64,000 nt of DNA from MED-G105 sp039025235. Lineage in GTDB: Bacteria > Pseudomonadota > Alphaproteobacteria > Caulobacterales > Parvularculaceae. Location of the stretch: assembly GCA_039025235.1 (NCBI GenBank), contig JBCCOS010000007.1:62001-126000 (forward strand). Reading direction: 5' to 3'. The notes under the pieces are model-generated. The model had not been told where the DNA came from. It made no database searches and worked only from the letters and a program-made list of their open reading frames with translations. The position numbers were made by a program, and so were the translations under genes. This document shows, one piece after another, positions 1 to 8,523 of the stretch (its first letter is position 1; every line of letters begins with the position of its first letter).

Positions 1-230
1 TTAATGAGGTAGGACTGACCAAAGGCCCGCAGGCGCGCTGTGTCCAATGAGGATATACCAAACTCAGCGTCAGAGGGATCCAAGGTGAGTGTTACAACCT
101 GTGAATCAACAGCGATCGGATGCTCTTCCTGGATCGTCAACGCCTGATCTGGCCCATTTGTGACTGAGCTGCATGCTGATAATATAAACATGGTCGCGCC
201 AAACAAAGCTGTGTTCCTGGCTCTTGACAT
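1..230 (-). CDS. cpaD: CpaD-like pilus assembly lipoprotein (N-terminal part, cut by window edge)
   Basis: The minus-strand frame opens with ATG at 228-230 and runs off the left edge, giving about 76 residues. It begins MSRARNTALFGATMFILSAC, a lipoprotein signal peptide with lipobox LSAC and lipidated Cys20. After the signal comes a 'EEHPIAVDSQ' segment, typical of CpaD, the outer-membrane lipoprotein of Flp/Tad pilus machines that is thought to act with the CpaC secretin. It starts 13 bases downstream of the cpaC stop in the same direction, which fits a cpaB-cpaC-cpaD operon. Family assignment rests on the lipobox, the HPI/VD motif and position; the conserved C-terminal part is outside the window. 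Confidence 0.82.
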   Translation of the reverse strand, partial: MSRARNTALFGATMFILSACSSVTNGPDQALTIQEEHPIAVDSQVVTLTLDPSDAEFGISSLDTARLRAFGQSYLI

Positions 231-243
231 GATATTTTTCACC

Positions 244-1926
244 TTAATCCAGAATAAAACCAATCGGACCTTCAAGGGCTTTCTCTTCCACCCCTTGACC
301 GGCCAGGCCATATGTCGAAGTCATTTTCCCAAGAAGGATTGCTTCTGCGTCTGTCGTTGAAACAAACCCTTTTGACGGATCTGTAAGAGCATTTGCGTCG
401 GTCGGCTTCACAATGAAAGGGGTCGCGATGATCACAAGCTCTGTTTCAGAATTTTGATAATCACGACTACGGAATAGCTGGCCGAGCAGCGGCACATCCT
501 TCAGTGCAGGGATACCAGTGACGGTCTCACGCATATTTTCCTGGAGAAGACCGGCCATCACCAAGCTCCCTCCGGACGGCAATTCAACGGTCGTTTTCGC
601 GCGACGAACGGTGAAGGCTGGTATATTTAAACCCGTGCTGGTACTGACAGTTGGCGCGGTACCTTGTGGCCTTGGCGCAGGCGCTCCAAGCAAACCTGCA
701 CCTGGAACTTCACCGGCAGCGATTGATGTGAGGTTAATCACCGTATCTTCGATGCCGTCTCCATCGGTGTCCGTCAGACGAATATCATCGGGTGGCGGCG
801 GCGAACCCGGAATAGTGACTGAGGAACCAGAAAGAGCGAAGTTATCTTCAGTGGTTATTTCACTGACTTCAGTTGATACCTTTAGATTGATATTCCCCTT
901 GTCCAACACTAACGGTGTAAACCCAAGGCCAATACCGAATTGCTTGAATTCAAGGGTGACGACATTATCAATTTGAGCGACGGGGATCGGAAATTCACCC
1001 CCGGCGAGGAAATTTGCCGACTCACCAGAAACAGCCGTCAGCGTCGGTTCGGCTAAGGTTTTCAAAACGCCGATCCGTTCAAGGGCCTGAAACGTTGCGC
1101 CTATATTTGACCCATTTGAGCCAATGTCCTGTAGGAATTCCAGGGTAGCGCCCGATGCAACAGCGCCCGCCGTTGTCGTCGAGGCGGCAGCATTAATCGC
1201 AGCGTTCGATAATGCCGCAATCCCGTTAACGTCAAATCCAAGTTGCTTGACAATCGAACGCTGCATTTCAACAACGCGCACACGGAGCATGACTTGTTCA
1301 CGCTGCCTTACCGATACAAGGGAGATAACATTCTCCGGCGATCCTACAAATCGCCCAGCAATGTCTGATGCATTTGCGGCTTCAACACTTGATTTAACCG
1401 ATCCACGAAGAATAATGTGATCGTTTACCGCTTCAGCCGTAATACGACTATTCGGCATCAGCCGTGCTAATAACTCTGTAAGCGCATCAACGTCTCTTTC
1501 AACCCGAATTTCCAGATTGAGAATTTGGTTGCCACTCTTATCAAAAAAGAAGGCGTTCGCTTGACCAACCTGTAGGCCGAGCAAATAAACGCGTTGAGGT
1601 GAGCGAACCACCGCATCGACAACACTCGGTTGGGAAACCAAGACGTCAACAGCAGCGCGCGGTAATTGAACAATCGCTGCCTTATCAACGGGCAAAATAA
1701 TGCTTTTGGAAACGCTACTGTCGCCACCTAAATCAATCGTTGCAGATCTCTGAGCAGAAGCTGAGGTCGTAGAAACAATCGTAACGATCGCGACAGCGAT
1801 ACATCCAAACACTGCAGCGGCATTTTGGTTCATGAAACCAAGAGCAACCCTTGAAAATTTCTTCTTCACTTTCTTCCCCTGGCATCGTGCCTGATAACGG
1901 TTCTTTCCGCGCTTAAATTCGCCCAT
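244..1926 (-). CDS. cpaC: CpaC/RcpA-type secretin of the Flp/Tad pilus
   Basis: This is a 560-residue outer-membrane secretin through which the Flp pilus is expected to exit. A basic leader and hydrophobic segment (about residues 32-58, ending SASAQ) form the signal. A pilus-formation N-terminal domain follows (about 60-130, with LPRAAVDVLVSQPSVVDAVV), then a BON-like stretch (about 130-200) and the secretin core (about 290-540, with VPLLGQLF and ELVIIATPFIVKP near the end). The ATG at 1924-1926 has GAGGG nine bases upstream, so it is preferred over the internal Met32. The first 14 bases overlap the end of cpaB, which implies translational coupling. The length matches the family. A proline/glycine-rich insert around 380-430 looks like a low-complexity loop. 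Confidence 0.93.
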   Translation of the reverse strand: MGEFKRGKNRYQARCQGKKVKKKFSRVALGFMNQNAAAVFGCIAVAIVTIVSTTSASAQRSATIDLGGDSSVSKSIILPVDKAAIVQLPRAAVDVLVSQPSVVDAVVRSPQRVYLLGLQVGQANAFFFDKSGNQILNLEIRVERDVDALTELLARLMPNSRITAEAVNDHIILRGSVKSSVEAANASDIAGRFVGSPENVISLVSVRQREQVMLRVRVVEMQRSIVKQLGFDVNGIAALSNAAINAAASTTTAGAVASGATLEFLQDIGSNGSNIGATFQALERIGVLKTLAEPTLTAVSGESANFLAGGEFPIPVAQIDNVVTLEFKQFGIGLGFTPLVLDKGNINLKVSTEVSEITTEDNFALSGSSVTIPGSPPPPDDIRLTDTDGDGIEDTVINLTSIAAGEVPGAGLLGAPAPRPQGTAPTVSTSTGLNIPAFTVRRAKTTVELPSGGSLVMAGLLQENMRETVTGIPALKDVPLLGQLFRSRDYQNSETELVIIATPFIVKPTDANALTDPSKGFVSTTDAEAILLGKMTSTYGLAGQGVEEKALEGPIGFILD

Positions 1927-2653
1927 AACGAACGACCCTCAACGAGCGTTGTTCCTTCAGATTCGTACCCCCTTCAGGAGCAAAAATACTTCTGAGTGCG
2001 AGTGACAATTGTCCTCTGGAATTTTGCGCGACACTGAAAGTTTCCGCTTCGCTCAATGACAGCTCAAGCGTGGCGGTCGACCCTTCTATAAAAGATGTTT
2101 CATCACTAGCATTGTAGAAGGAGTTAATCGCCAGAACCTTCACGTTTTCTAACAATAATTCGAATACGATCTCACCAGTGCGTTCTTCAGGTTGCGTATA
2201 AAATACATCGACGTGATCACCTGGCAAAATGAATCCACCTGACGCCGATTCAGCTGTGATGCGCGTCGTAACTGCGCGCTTACCAGGCTCCAAAAGCGCC
2301 GCCAGCATACTACCGCTTCCCGCTCGTACGATCTTCTCTTCAATAACCGGCTCACCCTCGACAATCAGTGTTCGGACAACAGCTGATTCTAAATCCTCTG
2401 CTGTAATCGAGCCTTCGGTGAGATATCTCGGCGAAATTGACTTTTCTGGCCAGTCGACCCACCGGAAGCTATCGACGGTAAGGCGATCACCACGCTGTAG
2501 ATCAGCGGTCGCAACAAGAACACGAATTGTCTTCTCTTCAATTTTTTGAATAACTTCTACGGGTGCTTCTTCGCGTTTTCCCAGAGCCATTACAAATGCA
2601 ACGACACCAGCAACTAACGCTATCCCTAACCCTATAAGACGCGGAGCACTCAT
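1913..2653 (-). CDS. cpaB: CpaB/RcpC Flp pilus assembly protein (SAF domain)
   Basis: This 246-residue protein has one N-terminal membrane anchor (about residues 6-24, LIGLGIALVAGVVAFVMAL) followed by an SAF-type periplasmic domain. The 'VLVATADLQRGDRLTVDSF' stretch and the 'GYFILPGDHVDVFYT'-like segment are hallmarks of CpaB/RcpC. CpaB is a periplasmic component of Flp/Tad pilus biogenesis, thought to stabilise the secretin. It is the first gene of the cpaB-cpaC-cpaD run and overlaps cpaC by 14 bases. A 138-base gap separates it from cpaA, so it may have its own promoter there. Assignment is firm from motifs plus neighbours. Confidence 0.92.
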   Translation of the reverse strand: MSAPRLIGLGIALVAGVVAFVMALGKREEAPVEVIQKIEEKTIRVLVATADLQRGDRLTVDSFRWVDWPEKSISPRYLTEGSITAEDLESAVVRTLIVEGEPVIEEKIVRAGSGSMLAALLEPGKRAVTTRITAESASGGFILPGDHVDVFYTQPEERTGEIVFELLLENVKVLAINSFYNASDETSFIEGSTATLELSLSEAETFSVAQNSRGQLSLALRSIFAPEGGTNLKEQRSLRVVRYGRI

Positions 2654-2791
2654 GTTAGACCCATTTCTCTAAGCACCAGTCGAATAACTTTCCACATTGA
2701 TTAACTACATCTGATGAACAATTTTCGACCAGTAGATTACGCTACAGTCCTACTCTCGATGAAAGTTCTCAAAATCACGTTAACCGAACTA

Positions 2792-3298
2792 TTATCCGCC
2801 GAAAGCAATCTGAAAGTATGGTGTGGAATCGAATGTTAATAATCCACCTGCGGCTATCGCGACCCCATACGGAAGATCTTTTCGGTTTTCATGCATACGC
2901 AGGATCCAATTCGCATGCGCATAAACCGGTAGAATCGGCATCTTCCTAAAAAGTAACAGAAAAAGCGTTAGGACGCCGCCGGCAATAACCATTGTAAATG
3001 CAAAGTTAAAGAATTCGGCGAGGCCAATCCATGGCGCCGTGGCTGCAAGAAGTTTTGCATCGCCGCCCCCAAGCAACTTTGCTGCGAACAAACCGAAACC
3101 AACAGCAAGAACAGCGCATCCAAGAAGAATTCCCTCAACCATCGATGCAAGCGGTGCGCCCAATACTATGCCGGCAAGCGCATAGGAGACGATCAGTGCA
3201 AGGGAAATCCAATTTGGAATTTTGAAATCATAAAGATCGTTTGCTGCGGCAACCATCAACGCAGCAGGAAAAACAGCCAAGAAAATCAATGATGGCAT
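2792..3298 (-). CDS. cpaA: CpaA-type prepilin peptidase (A24 family)
   Basis: This 168-residue polytopic membrane protein is of the type IV prepilin peptidase (TadV/CpaA) subfamily, which removes the leader from Flp pilin and has no N-methyltransferase domain. Both catalytic aspartates of the aspartyl protease are visible: Asp24 in DLYDFKIPN and Asp80 in the GGGD motif (KLLGGGDAKLL). About five hydrophobic segments cover the protein. It sits between the Flp pilin gene and cpaB in the same orientation. The ATG at 3296-3298 is preceded by a GAGAG-like site. Its substrate is very likely the Flp pilin at 3737-3934. Confidence 0.93.
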   Translation of the reverse strand: MPSLIFLAVFPAALMVAAANDLYDFKIPNWISLALIVSYALAGIVLGAPLASMVEGILLGCAVLAVGFGLFAAKLLGGGDAKLLAATAPWIGLAEFFNFAFTMVIAGGVLTLFLLLFRKMPILPVYAHANWILRMHENRKDLPYGVAIAAGGLLTFDSTPYFQIAFGG

Positions 3299-3525
3299 AG
3301 GTCAGGGTCTCTCATTTACAGAACGAATACTTAATAGATCTTCAGCTTTAAGAATAAGTTAGCTCTAAGCGGTCGAGCGCTTTCGGACTAATAATGGCCG
3401 AAATAGGAACAAAATCCGTATCGATTGAGGGCAGCATTTTATATTGTTTACTGATATCGATCCGTATCAACATAGCCTAACCCCTTGACATCTGTTTGAG
3501 TGTTCAAGGTCGGCACCTGGAGCCC

Positions 3526-3580
3526 CAGCGCTTCAATTGAGATCGCTGAGCGGCTTTAGGTCTTTGTTTTTGCCCATTTG
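3526..3580 (+). repeat. Degraded copy of dispersed intergenic hairpin element (copy H)
   Basis: The stretch around CTTCAATTGAGATCGCTGAG followed by CGGCTTTAGGTCTTTGTTTT resembles the left hairpin and spacer of the better copies at 11320 and 31815, and especially the degraded copy at 26115 (GGGTCTTTGTTTTTG). The right-hand hairpin is not recognisable, so this is a remnant at best. Confidence 0.4.
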
Positions 3581-3658
3581 ATTTTAATGATTTCCGGGTG
3601 CGTAGGCCAATAATCGCTTGTACAACCACCAAGCGGGAAATGATGCTTTTAGCCACAA

Positions 3659-3685
3659 AAAAGGAGCCACTAAGTGGCTCCTTTT
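3659..3685 (-). terminator. Rho-independent terminator of the Flp pilin gene
   Basis: There is a perfect 12-bp stem (AAAAGGAGCCAC / GTGGCTCCTTTT) with a 3-base loop, 50 bases past the flp stop. Read on the minus strand it is GC-rich in the middle and ends in a run of T. A strong stop after a highly expressed pilin gene would decouple it from cpaA. Confidence 0.88.
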
Positions 3686-3736
3686 CTATTATTTTATTTG
3701 TGCTGATCTTCAAGATTACGATCAGCAAACATGTCA

Positions 3737-3934
3737 TTAAGGGGCTGCAGGTGCAAGACCGTCATCAGCGGCATCAAGCGCGCCTTCAATTTCTACAAAG
3801 GTTTCGTTCAGCTGATCACCGAGCTGAGTGATACCTGTGATGATTGCGATACCGACGAGAGCGGCGATCAAACCATACTCAATAGCGGTTGCGCCATCTT
3901 CGTCGTTCAAAAATTCTTTAAATAATGCTTTCAT
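3737..3934 (-). CDS. flp: Flp/Fap-type pilin
   Basis: This 65-residue class IVb pilin subunit of the Flp/Tad pilus has a short leader ending at Gly14, then ATAIEYGLIAALVGIAIITGI, the conserved Flp motif with Glu at +5 of the mature chain and the adjacent Tyr. One hydrophobic helix is followed by a short acidic/alanine-rich tail. Processing is expected by the CpaA peptidase encoded next to it. It is transcribed alone: a strong terminator follows and about 145 bases of non-coding DNA precede it. Upstream at 4026-4039 is TTAA-N6-TTAA, one base short of a CtrA box; pilin genes are CtrA targets in Caulobacter. Confidence 0.95.
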   Translation of the reverse strand: MKALFKEFLNDEDGATAIEYGLIAALVGIAIITGITQLGDQLNETFVEIEGALDAADDGLAPAAP

Positions 3935-4025
3935 GGAACTGACTCCTTACTAAATTGCTTTCCTTGCTTGCAAACCTGGATGGGTCAGAGCCCAACGCAG
4001 ACACCGCGAACATCGCCGAAACTTC

Positions 4026-4039
4026 TTAATTCGGATTAA
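4026..4039. promoter_or_regulatory. CtrA-like half-sites with 6-bp spacing upstream of flp
   Basis: Two TTAA half-sites are separated by six bases (TTAATTCGGATTAA), whereas the CtrA consensus uses seven. It lies about 90 bases upstream of the pilin start. This is weaker than the perfect boxes at 29675 and 29727 and may be chance in an AT-rich spacer. Confidence 0.3.
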
Positions 4040-4079
4040 AGGAATATGGTTACCGCATACGGAAATTTTTATTTATTTC

Positions 4080-4838
4080 TCACGTGGCAAGCCGCTTCAT
4101 CGCTTCGATGTCATTTACGATAAGTGAAGGATAGTCACGTGATGCAACACCATCTCTTATGAGCTTTGCGACAGCGGCCGCTGCTTCCTCCTCAGAAACT
4201 TGCGCCAACTCCGCCAAATCTCGGTGTTTTGGCATGGGGCTGATCCGCCAATGACCGTCCAGATAGTCTACTTGCTCACATAAGATGGCGAATATCCGTT
4301 GATCGCTCGCCACTTGAGGGTCTATTGTGCGCGGGCGACGCGCAAGCCGACGAGCAAATGACTTCATCAACGAATAAGACAGGCAGGGTTCTTCCTTAAC
4401 TAAATCAAGAAATGAACTCACCTCGATAGCGGCAACGGTCACTTCACTGCTGGCAGTCAACGTCAGACCAGTTTCGTTATCTGCTGACAGACTATCAGCG
4501 ATTGATTGCGCGAGGCCAATGGTGTCCGGTGCTACAATTTGGTCCAAAAACATTGCGCCAGTGTGAAGATCGAGAGTAGCAACATCAATGTTTCCGCAAA
4601 GCAGTAATAGAAATTCGGAGCCGTCAAACTGATCTGCGGCAGCAATAGTCTCCCCAGCGTTATAACTACGCAGAGACGCAAGCTCTTTTAAATTCTGAAT
4701 ACAGTCCTCATCAATATCGGAAAAGAAATCCAGGTCTTTTATCCTATCTAATACGGACGTTATTGTGCTGGATTCGGATGAGACACCATCGTTCTCAGAA
4801 CTATAACCTTTATTAGACGTCACCGCACTATGTTGCAT
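4080..4838 (-). CDS. Crp/Fnr-family-like transcriptional regulator
   Basis: This protein of about 252 residues has an N-terminal cyclic-nucleotide-binding-like beta-roll (about 30-145), a long helix (EEPCLSYSLMKSFARRLARR) and a C-terminal winged-helix segment (about 190-240, with HRDLAELAQVSEEEAAAAVAKLIRDG). This is the layout of Crp/Fnr regulators. No Fnr-type cysteine cluster and no classical FGE-type cAMP pocket are evident, so the ligand is unknown. The start is taken at the ATG 4836-4838, which has GGAG six bases upstream, rather than the TTG four codons earlier. It sits between flp and a divergent pilus-domain gene and could control the pilus locus, but that is inference from position. 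Confidence 0.72.
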   Translation of the reverse strand: MQHSAVTSNKGYSSENDGVSSESSTITSVLDRIKDLDFFSDIDEDCIQNLKELASLRSYNAGETIAAADQFDGSEFLLLLCGNIDVATLDLHTGAMFLDQIVAPDTIGLAQSIADSLSADNETGLTLTASSEVTVAAIEVSSFLDLVKEEPCLSYSLMKSFARRLARRPRTIDPQVASDQRIFAILCEQVDYLDGHWRISPMPKHRDLAELAQVSEEEAAAAVAKLIRDGVASRDYPSLIVNDIEAMKRLAT

Positions 4839-5030
4839 GGCTAACTCCAAACTCGAATGAAGCGATGAATCAATAATTGCTTTGTTAGCAGATGTTTTTA
4901 CGCTGCCAGTAAAGGTTTAAATGGTCGTAAAATGCCAATTGTAGTATTTAAGTATTCTTTTGTATTTCCCCCCTAGAACAGGCGATGAAGGCTAGACCAC
5001 TATACTATAGCCAATTGTAGGGTACCGAAA

Positions 5031-5480
5031 ATGTTCCGTTCACTTTTAAAATTTGGTTTAATCGCCGTTACAACTGCTATGCCAACGATCGCTAATGCAG
5101 GCGAACTCTGGTTGAATATGGACTATGTTCGTCCGTATAAACTTCGTGAAGATGCAAGTAGAGTTATCGTTGGAAACCCCGCAATCGCCGATGTAAAAGT
5201 AGAGACACCGAACGAGCTCCTCTTATATGCGATCGGTCCCGGAACAACGAACATGTTTATTGTGAACGAAGAAGGTGAGAAAATAGAAGAGCTCACCATT
5301 CGTGTAAGAGCAATCAATGAAAATATGTTGATTATTCAGACCGGCCAGCAGCGGACGACGTTCAACTGTATGAATAATTGTGAACCGACCGTCACAATTG
5401 GCGATGGCGACAGCTTCAACCGCGTATCACAACAAGTACTTCAAAAAGCTCAGCAAGCGTTGCAAGTCGGCGGTAATTAA
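5031..5480 (+). CDS. Stand-alone periplasmic protein with secretin-type pilus N-terminal domain
   Basis: This 149-residue exported protein has a signal peptide ending around ANAG (residues 20-24), then a domain like the N-terminal region of CpaC (YKLREDASRVIVGNPAIADVKV; PGTTNMFIVNEEGEKI), matching the pilus-formation N-terminal family. The secretin core is absent, so it is a free copy of the domain rather than a secretin. A CxxxC pair (Cys113, Cys117) near the C-terminus could form a disulfide. AGGG lies eight bases before the ATG. It is divergent from the Crp-like gene and lies beside the pilus locus, suggesting an accessory role with CpaC; the exact role is unknown. Confidence 0.75.
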   Translation: MFRSLLKFGLIAVTTAMPTIANAGELWLNMDYVRPYKLREDASRVIVGNPAIADVKVETPNELLLYAIGPGTTNMFIVNEEGEKIEELTIRVRAINENMLIIQTGQQRTTFNCMNNCEPTVTIGDGDSFNRVSQQVLQKAQQALQVGGN

Positions 5481-5536
5481 CGTCATACCGGCTTCTTTGA
5501 GACGGTGTAGAACACTATCGGAGAAGGCACATCCAG

Positions 5537-5643
5537 CTTAAAGCATTTCCACGCCAAGTGTGTGCGGTTGGCGTTAAGGAAATGCGAAAAATCAATAACT
5601 TAAAGCGCCCTTCTGATTCTAATTGAAACGGAGGCGCTTTAAG
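5537..5643 (-). repeat. Dispersed two-hairpin intergenic element, copy A
   Basis: This well-preserved copy is in reverse orientation. Read on the minus strand it starts CTTAAAGCGCC, has an inner AT-rich loop and the complementary GGCGCTTTAAG, then a spacer, then GCATTTCC...CGCCAA...TTGGCG...GGAAATGC forming a second hairpin. It lies between two convergent gene ends (5480 and 5753). It is nearly identical in plan to the copies at 11320 and 31815. Confidence 0.85.
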
Positions 5644-5752
5644 TGATGGCTTTAGAGTGCTTCTCCACTCATTGTTTGCGGTTGATGGTTCCCGTGCATA
5701 GACTCAGTAATAGAAGCACGAGGTATTCACATTTTAAAACAACATATGAATA

Positions 5753-6949
5753 CTACGAATCTGCCGGCATTTCCTCGTGAAAGCGATAGATACGCGGCCG
5801 CTCATTTGGACGCAAAACATCCCGACAATGACGATCAATAGAACGCGCCACAGACTCATTGAGGTCTAACGAATTCTTCAGTACGATATGAGCAATCAGT
5901 CTTTGGAACCCTGTTTCTTGTTGTCCTGTGGTAACGCGGCACGCTGATACTTTCTCATGGTCGGTGATCGCATCGGCAATGCGTTCAGGGAAAACATTGA
6001 CGCCACCGATTTGAACCGCACCATCGCGTCGCTTAATCAATCGAAAACAACGCGCACTTTCCCAGCTGATGATATCCATGGGCATCACTGAAGCGGAGCG
6101 CATCTCTAAACGATCGCCGCTTTTACGCAACAAAGGGTCTTCCCTTCTTATTTGATCGCCGTCTCTAAAAAGGACATCGAACAATCGAAAAGCATCTCCA
6201 GGGGAATCTCTCCAACCGATAAGACTTGTTTCAGTTGACCCATAAATCTCACGTTGTGCGCCAAAACCAGCCTGTCGCATAAGCGCAGCGAGATCTGGCG
6301 ACATCCTTTCACCAAAATAAAGTCCCATGGCATTATCAGGTGCGCACAGACCTTGGTCCATTAGAAAACGCCAAAGCGAAGGCGTTGCAACAAGGGCGTC
6401 ACCGAAGGATAGGAGGTCATTCAATTCCTCTGGTGAGACACCGCGCGCATCGATTCGTGGTATCTGCTGCAAATTGGGTGTTAGTATCGTCAGTATAAAC
6501 CCAATAAGACTGTGCGGCGCAATTAGAGAAATAATACGGCGCCGTCCATAGAGCAAATTTGATGTCGCCGCTGCATCAGCGTAAATGTGATCTGCTCGAT
6601 GGAAGGTGGACTGTGTTTCACTATCCCGTCCCGCAGCGGTAAACTGAAACCCCAATAGCTGATGCTTTATCGCATCATGAAGTCTTTCAGACCAATCTTG
6701 TATCGTTACGGTTGGTGCGATCGAAAGAATATCAGTTGAGGCACCAAAAAATGCCGAAGCGCGCCGAGCACACGCAAGTCGTTGCTCTTCATCGAGGGCT
6801 AATCCTTGCTCACCAAGGATCATTTCTGGCGCTAACGAAGCTACTGTTAAGCTGTCCATATGTTTGCGAAAACGCCAGCTTAACTCGTCGGCAACCAGGG
6901 AACCAACAATTGCGGCAATCTGCTCAGTGGTAAAGTCAAATATTCTCAT
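5753..6949 (-). CDS. AMP-dependent ligase-like protein with degenerate catalytic motifs
   Basis: This 398-residue protein is of the adenylate-forming (ANL) superfamily, short form. Recognisable motifs are EIYGSTETSLIGWR (adenylate-binding A5) and RRDGAVQIGGVNVFPERI (A8 hinge). The phosphate-binding loop is degenerate (FTAAGRDSETQSTFHRADH instead of a TSGSTGxPK type), and the chain ends at HEEMPADS with no GK of motif A10. The first ~80 residues are helical and faintly recall a carrier-protein-like extension seen on aryl-acid ligases of pigment clusters. It follows pabC by 66 bases in the same direction, so an aryl substrate such as 4-aminobenzoate is conceivable. Activity is doubtful given the missing lysine. 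Confidence 0.6.
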   Translation of the reverse strand: MRIFDFTTEQIAAIVGSLVADELSWRFRKHMDSLTVASLAPEMILGEQGLALDEEQRLACARRASAFFGASTDILSIAPTVTIQDWSERLHDAIKHQLLGFQFTAAGRDSETQSTFHRADHIYADAAATSNLLYGRRRIISLIAPHSLIGFILTILTPNLQQIPRIDARGVSPEELNDLLSFGDALVATPSLWRFLMDQGLCAPDNAMGLYFGERMSPDLAALMRQAGFGAQREIYGSTETSLIGWRDSPGDAFRLFDVLFRDGDQIRREDPLLRKSGDRLEMRSASVMPMDIISWESARCFRLIKRRDGAVQIGGVNVFPERIADAITDHEKVSACRVTTGQQETGFQRLIAHIVLKNSLDLNESVARSIDRHCRDVLRPNERPRIYRFHEEMPADS

Positions 6950-7015
6950 GTGTCACGACTTCGCGTCAATTTTAGGATCGGCTCAAGCTTGCGACCAAGC
7001 CAATAACTCCTAGCC

Positions 7016-7891
7016 TTATTCGAATCGATTGGGATCAGTTCTTAGGCACCGCTTGAGCTCGTTCACGATGTCTTGTTGCCGTTGATGGTATTCCATATTT
7101 AGATCCTCATACGTATTTAAATTGCCATCGAAATTTGTGGGAGTAGCAATGAGCTCACCTTCGACGATGCCAACAACGCTATTCGATAAAAGAATTATTG
7201 CACTTTTAAGTTCTCCAACAGCCAAAGACTTTTCTTGAACATGTTTCGACCTTTGCAAAAGAACTTTTCGAATTACACCAGGCAGCGCACCATCACACTC
7301 AGGGGGTGTAAAAACATTACCCGATGGTTGGACAATATAAACATTAGCAGATGTGGCACAAACCAGTTTTCCATCTGGGCTTAAAAGCAATGCGTCTGTG
7401 GCACCCTGCGATTTAGCCTCGGCAAGAGCACCGATATTTTGCCCGTACCCACCGATAAATTTGAATGATTCAAACCCATCACGATACCGATTATATTTTT
7501 TACTAATGAAGAGGGAGCGTTTACCTTGGGCCGGTGTTGCAAGAGCTTTTAAAACAACAGAAATTGATGGGCTTGATGATTGGCCTGGGTTTAATCCTTG
7601 ACCGCCACGACCACGGGAAATTGTGATACGCACAACAGAACGCCGTTGAGTCTGATTCCGGTCCCAAAGCTCCTTTGCTATTTCCGGGACAAGAGCTAAT
7701 TCCTTAGGTGGTGTAATATCAAGGCATCGCAAACCTTTTAGGAGACGCTCCCTATGGTCGGGCCAATACTCAAGATGACCGTCTGAGATCGCAATTGTTT
7801 CAAAAACTCCGTCCCCAAGGGTAAAGCCACGGTCATCCGCGGCGATGACCGCTTGCCCGTCACTATACTGTCCTGAGCACCAAACAATCAT
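7016..7891 (-). CDS. pabC: Class IV aminotransferase-fold protein, probable 4-amino-4-deoxychorismate lyase
   Basis: This 291-residue PLP enzyme is of fold type IV. Expected role: elimination of pyruvate from 4-amino-4-deoxychorismate to give 4-aminobenzoate, a folate precursor. It has DDRGFTLGDGVFETI near the N-terminus, a candidate Schiff-base lysine Lys144 (ESFKFIGGYGQN), SANVYIV, and the cofactor-phosphate motif GALPGVIRKVLL. The usual glutamate of the ExxxxN stretch is not kept, as in some lyases of this family. Its ATG overlaps the pabA stop by four bases (ATGA). The neighbours pabA and pabB make the lyase reading much likelier than a branched-chain or D-amino-acid aminotransferase. Confidence 0.82.
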   Translation of the reverse strand: MIVWCSGQYSDGQAVIAADDRGFTLGDGVFETIAISDGHLEYWPDHRERLLKGLRCLDITPPKELALVPEIAKELWDRNQTQRRSVVRITISRGRGGQGLNPGQSSSPSISVVLKALATPAQGKRSLFISKKYNRYRDGFESFKFIGGYGQNIGALAEAKSQGATDALLLSPDGKLVCATSANVYIVQPSGNVFTPPECDGALPGVIRKVLLQRSKHVQEKSLAVGELKSAIILLSNSVVGIVEGELIATPTNFDGNLNTYEDLNMEYHQRQQDIVNELKRCLRTDPNRFE

Positions 7892-8523
7892 GCTGTTTTT
7901 GTTCCATGAATATCCGCTGACTGTTTTCCCACTGACTTTTCACCCGTTGAACAAATATCAACAAAATTTTGGATCATGACGATACCGTCTTTTGTCAGCA
8001 ACGACTCTGGGTGAAATTGGACACCGTGCCAAGGACTATCATAGCGCCGGACGGCCATGACCTCGTCATCATCACTCCACGCACAAACCTCGAGGTTAGT
8101 ACAACTTGCCGGTAATTCTCCAATAAGGGAGTGATATCTTCCAACCGATAAGGGCGACGATAAGCCCCTGAAAATTCCAGCGCCATCGTGTTTAATCGCA
8201 CTCGCTTCACCATGAAGTGGTCTTTTGGCGCGCAAGACATGACCATTCTCATGGGCAATCATCGCCTGATGACCGAGACATACGCCGAAAACTGGTATTT
8301 GACTTGACGAGCGGATAAGATGTTCAAGGAGCGACAGACAAATCCCCGCGTTTTCGGGCGTCCCTGGGCCCGGGGATAGCACGATACCTGACGGTTTAAG
8401 CGCTAATACGTCGGTAGGCGTGATTTGATCGTTTCGAATAAGTGTCGTCTCACCGCTGCATTCACGCACATACCGAGCCAGCGTCTCCACAAAGGAATCA
8501 TAATTATCAATGACGACGATCAT
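7888..8523 (-). CDS. pabA: Aminodeoxychorismate synthase glutamine amidotransferase subunit
   Basis: This 211-residue class I glutamine amidotransferase has a complete triad: nucleophile Cys82 in GVCLGHQ, and His171 and Glu173 in QFHPES. The N-terminal IDNYDSF and the oxyanion SPGPGTP motifs are typical of TrpG/PabA. It supplies ammonia to the chorismate-binding partner encoded upstream, with which it overlaps by four bases. Sequence alone does not separate PabA from TrpG. The partner's PIKGT motif and the following lyase gene point to 4-aminobenzoate synthesis. Confidence 0.88.
   Translation of the reverse strand: MIVVIDNYDSFVETLARYVRECSGETTLIRNDQITPTDVLALKPSGIVLSPGPGTPENAGICLSLLEHLIRSSSQIPVFGVCLGHQAMIAHENGHVLRAKRPLHGEASAIKHDGAGIFRGLSSPLSVGRYHSLIGELPASCTNLEVCAWSDDDEVMAVRRYDSPWHGVQFHPESLLTKDGIVMIQNFVDICSTGEKSVGKQSADIHGTKTA

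Larger units (their letters stand above)
3299..3736. other. Intergenic region between flp and cpaA
   Basis: This 438-base stretch contains no convincing gene. It holds the strong hairpin terminator of the pilin gene (3659-3685) and a degraded copy of the dispersed two-hairpin element (about 3526-3580). The remaining 200 bases upstream of cpaA presumably carry its promoter; I could not fix a -35/-10 pair with confidence. Small open frames here are on both strands and look spurious. Confidence 0.6.
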
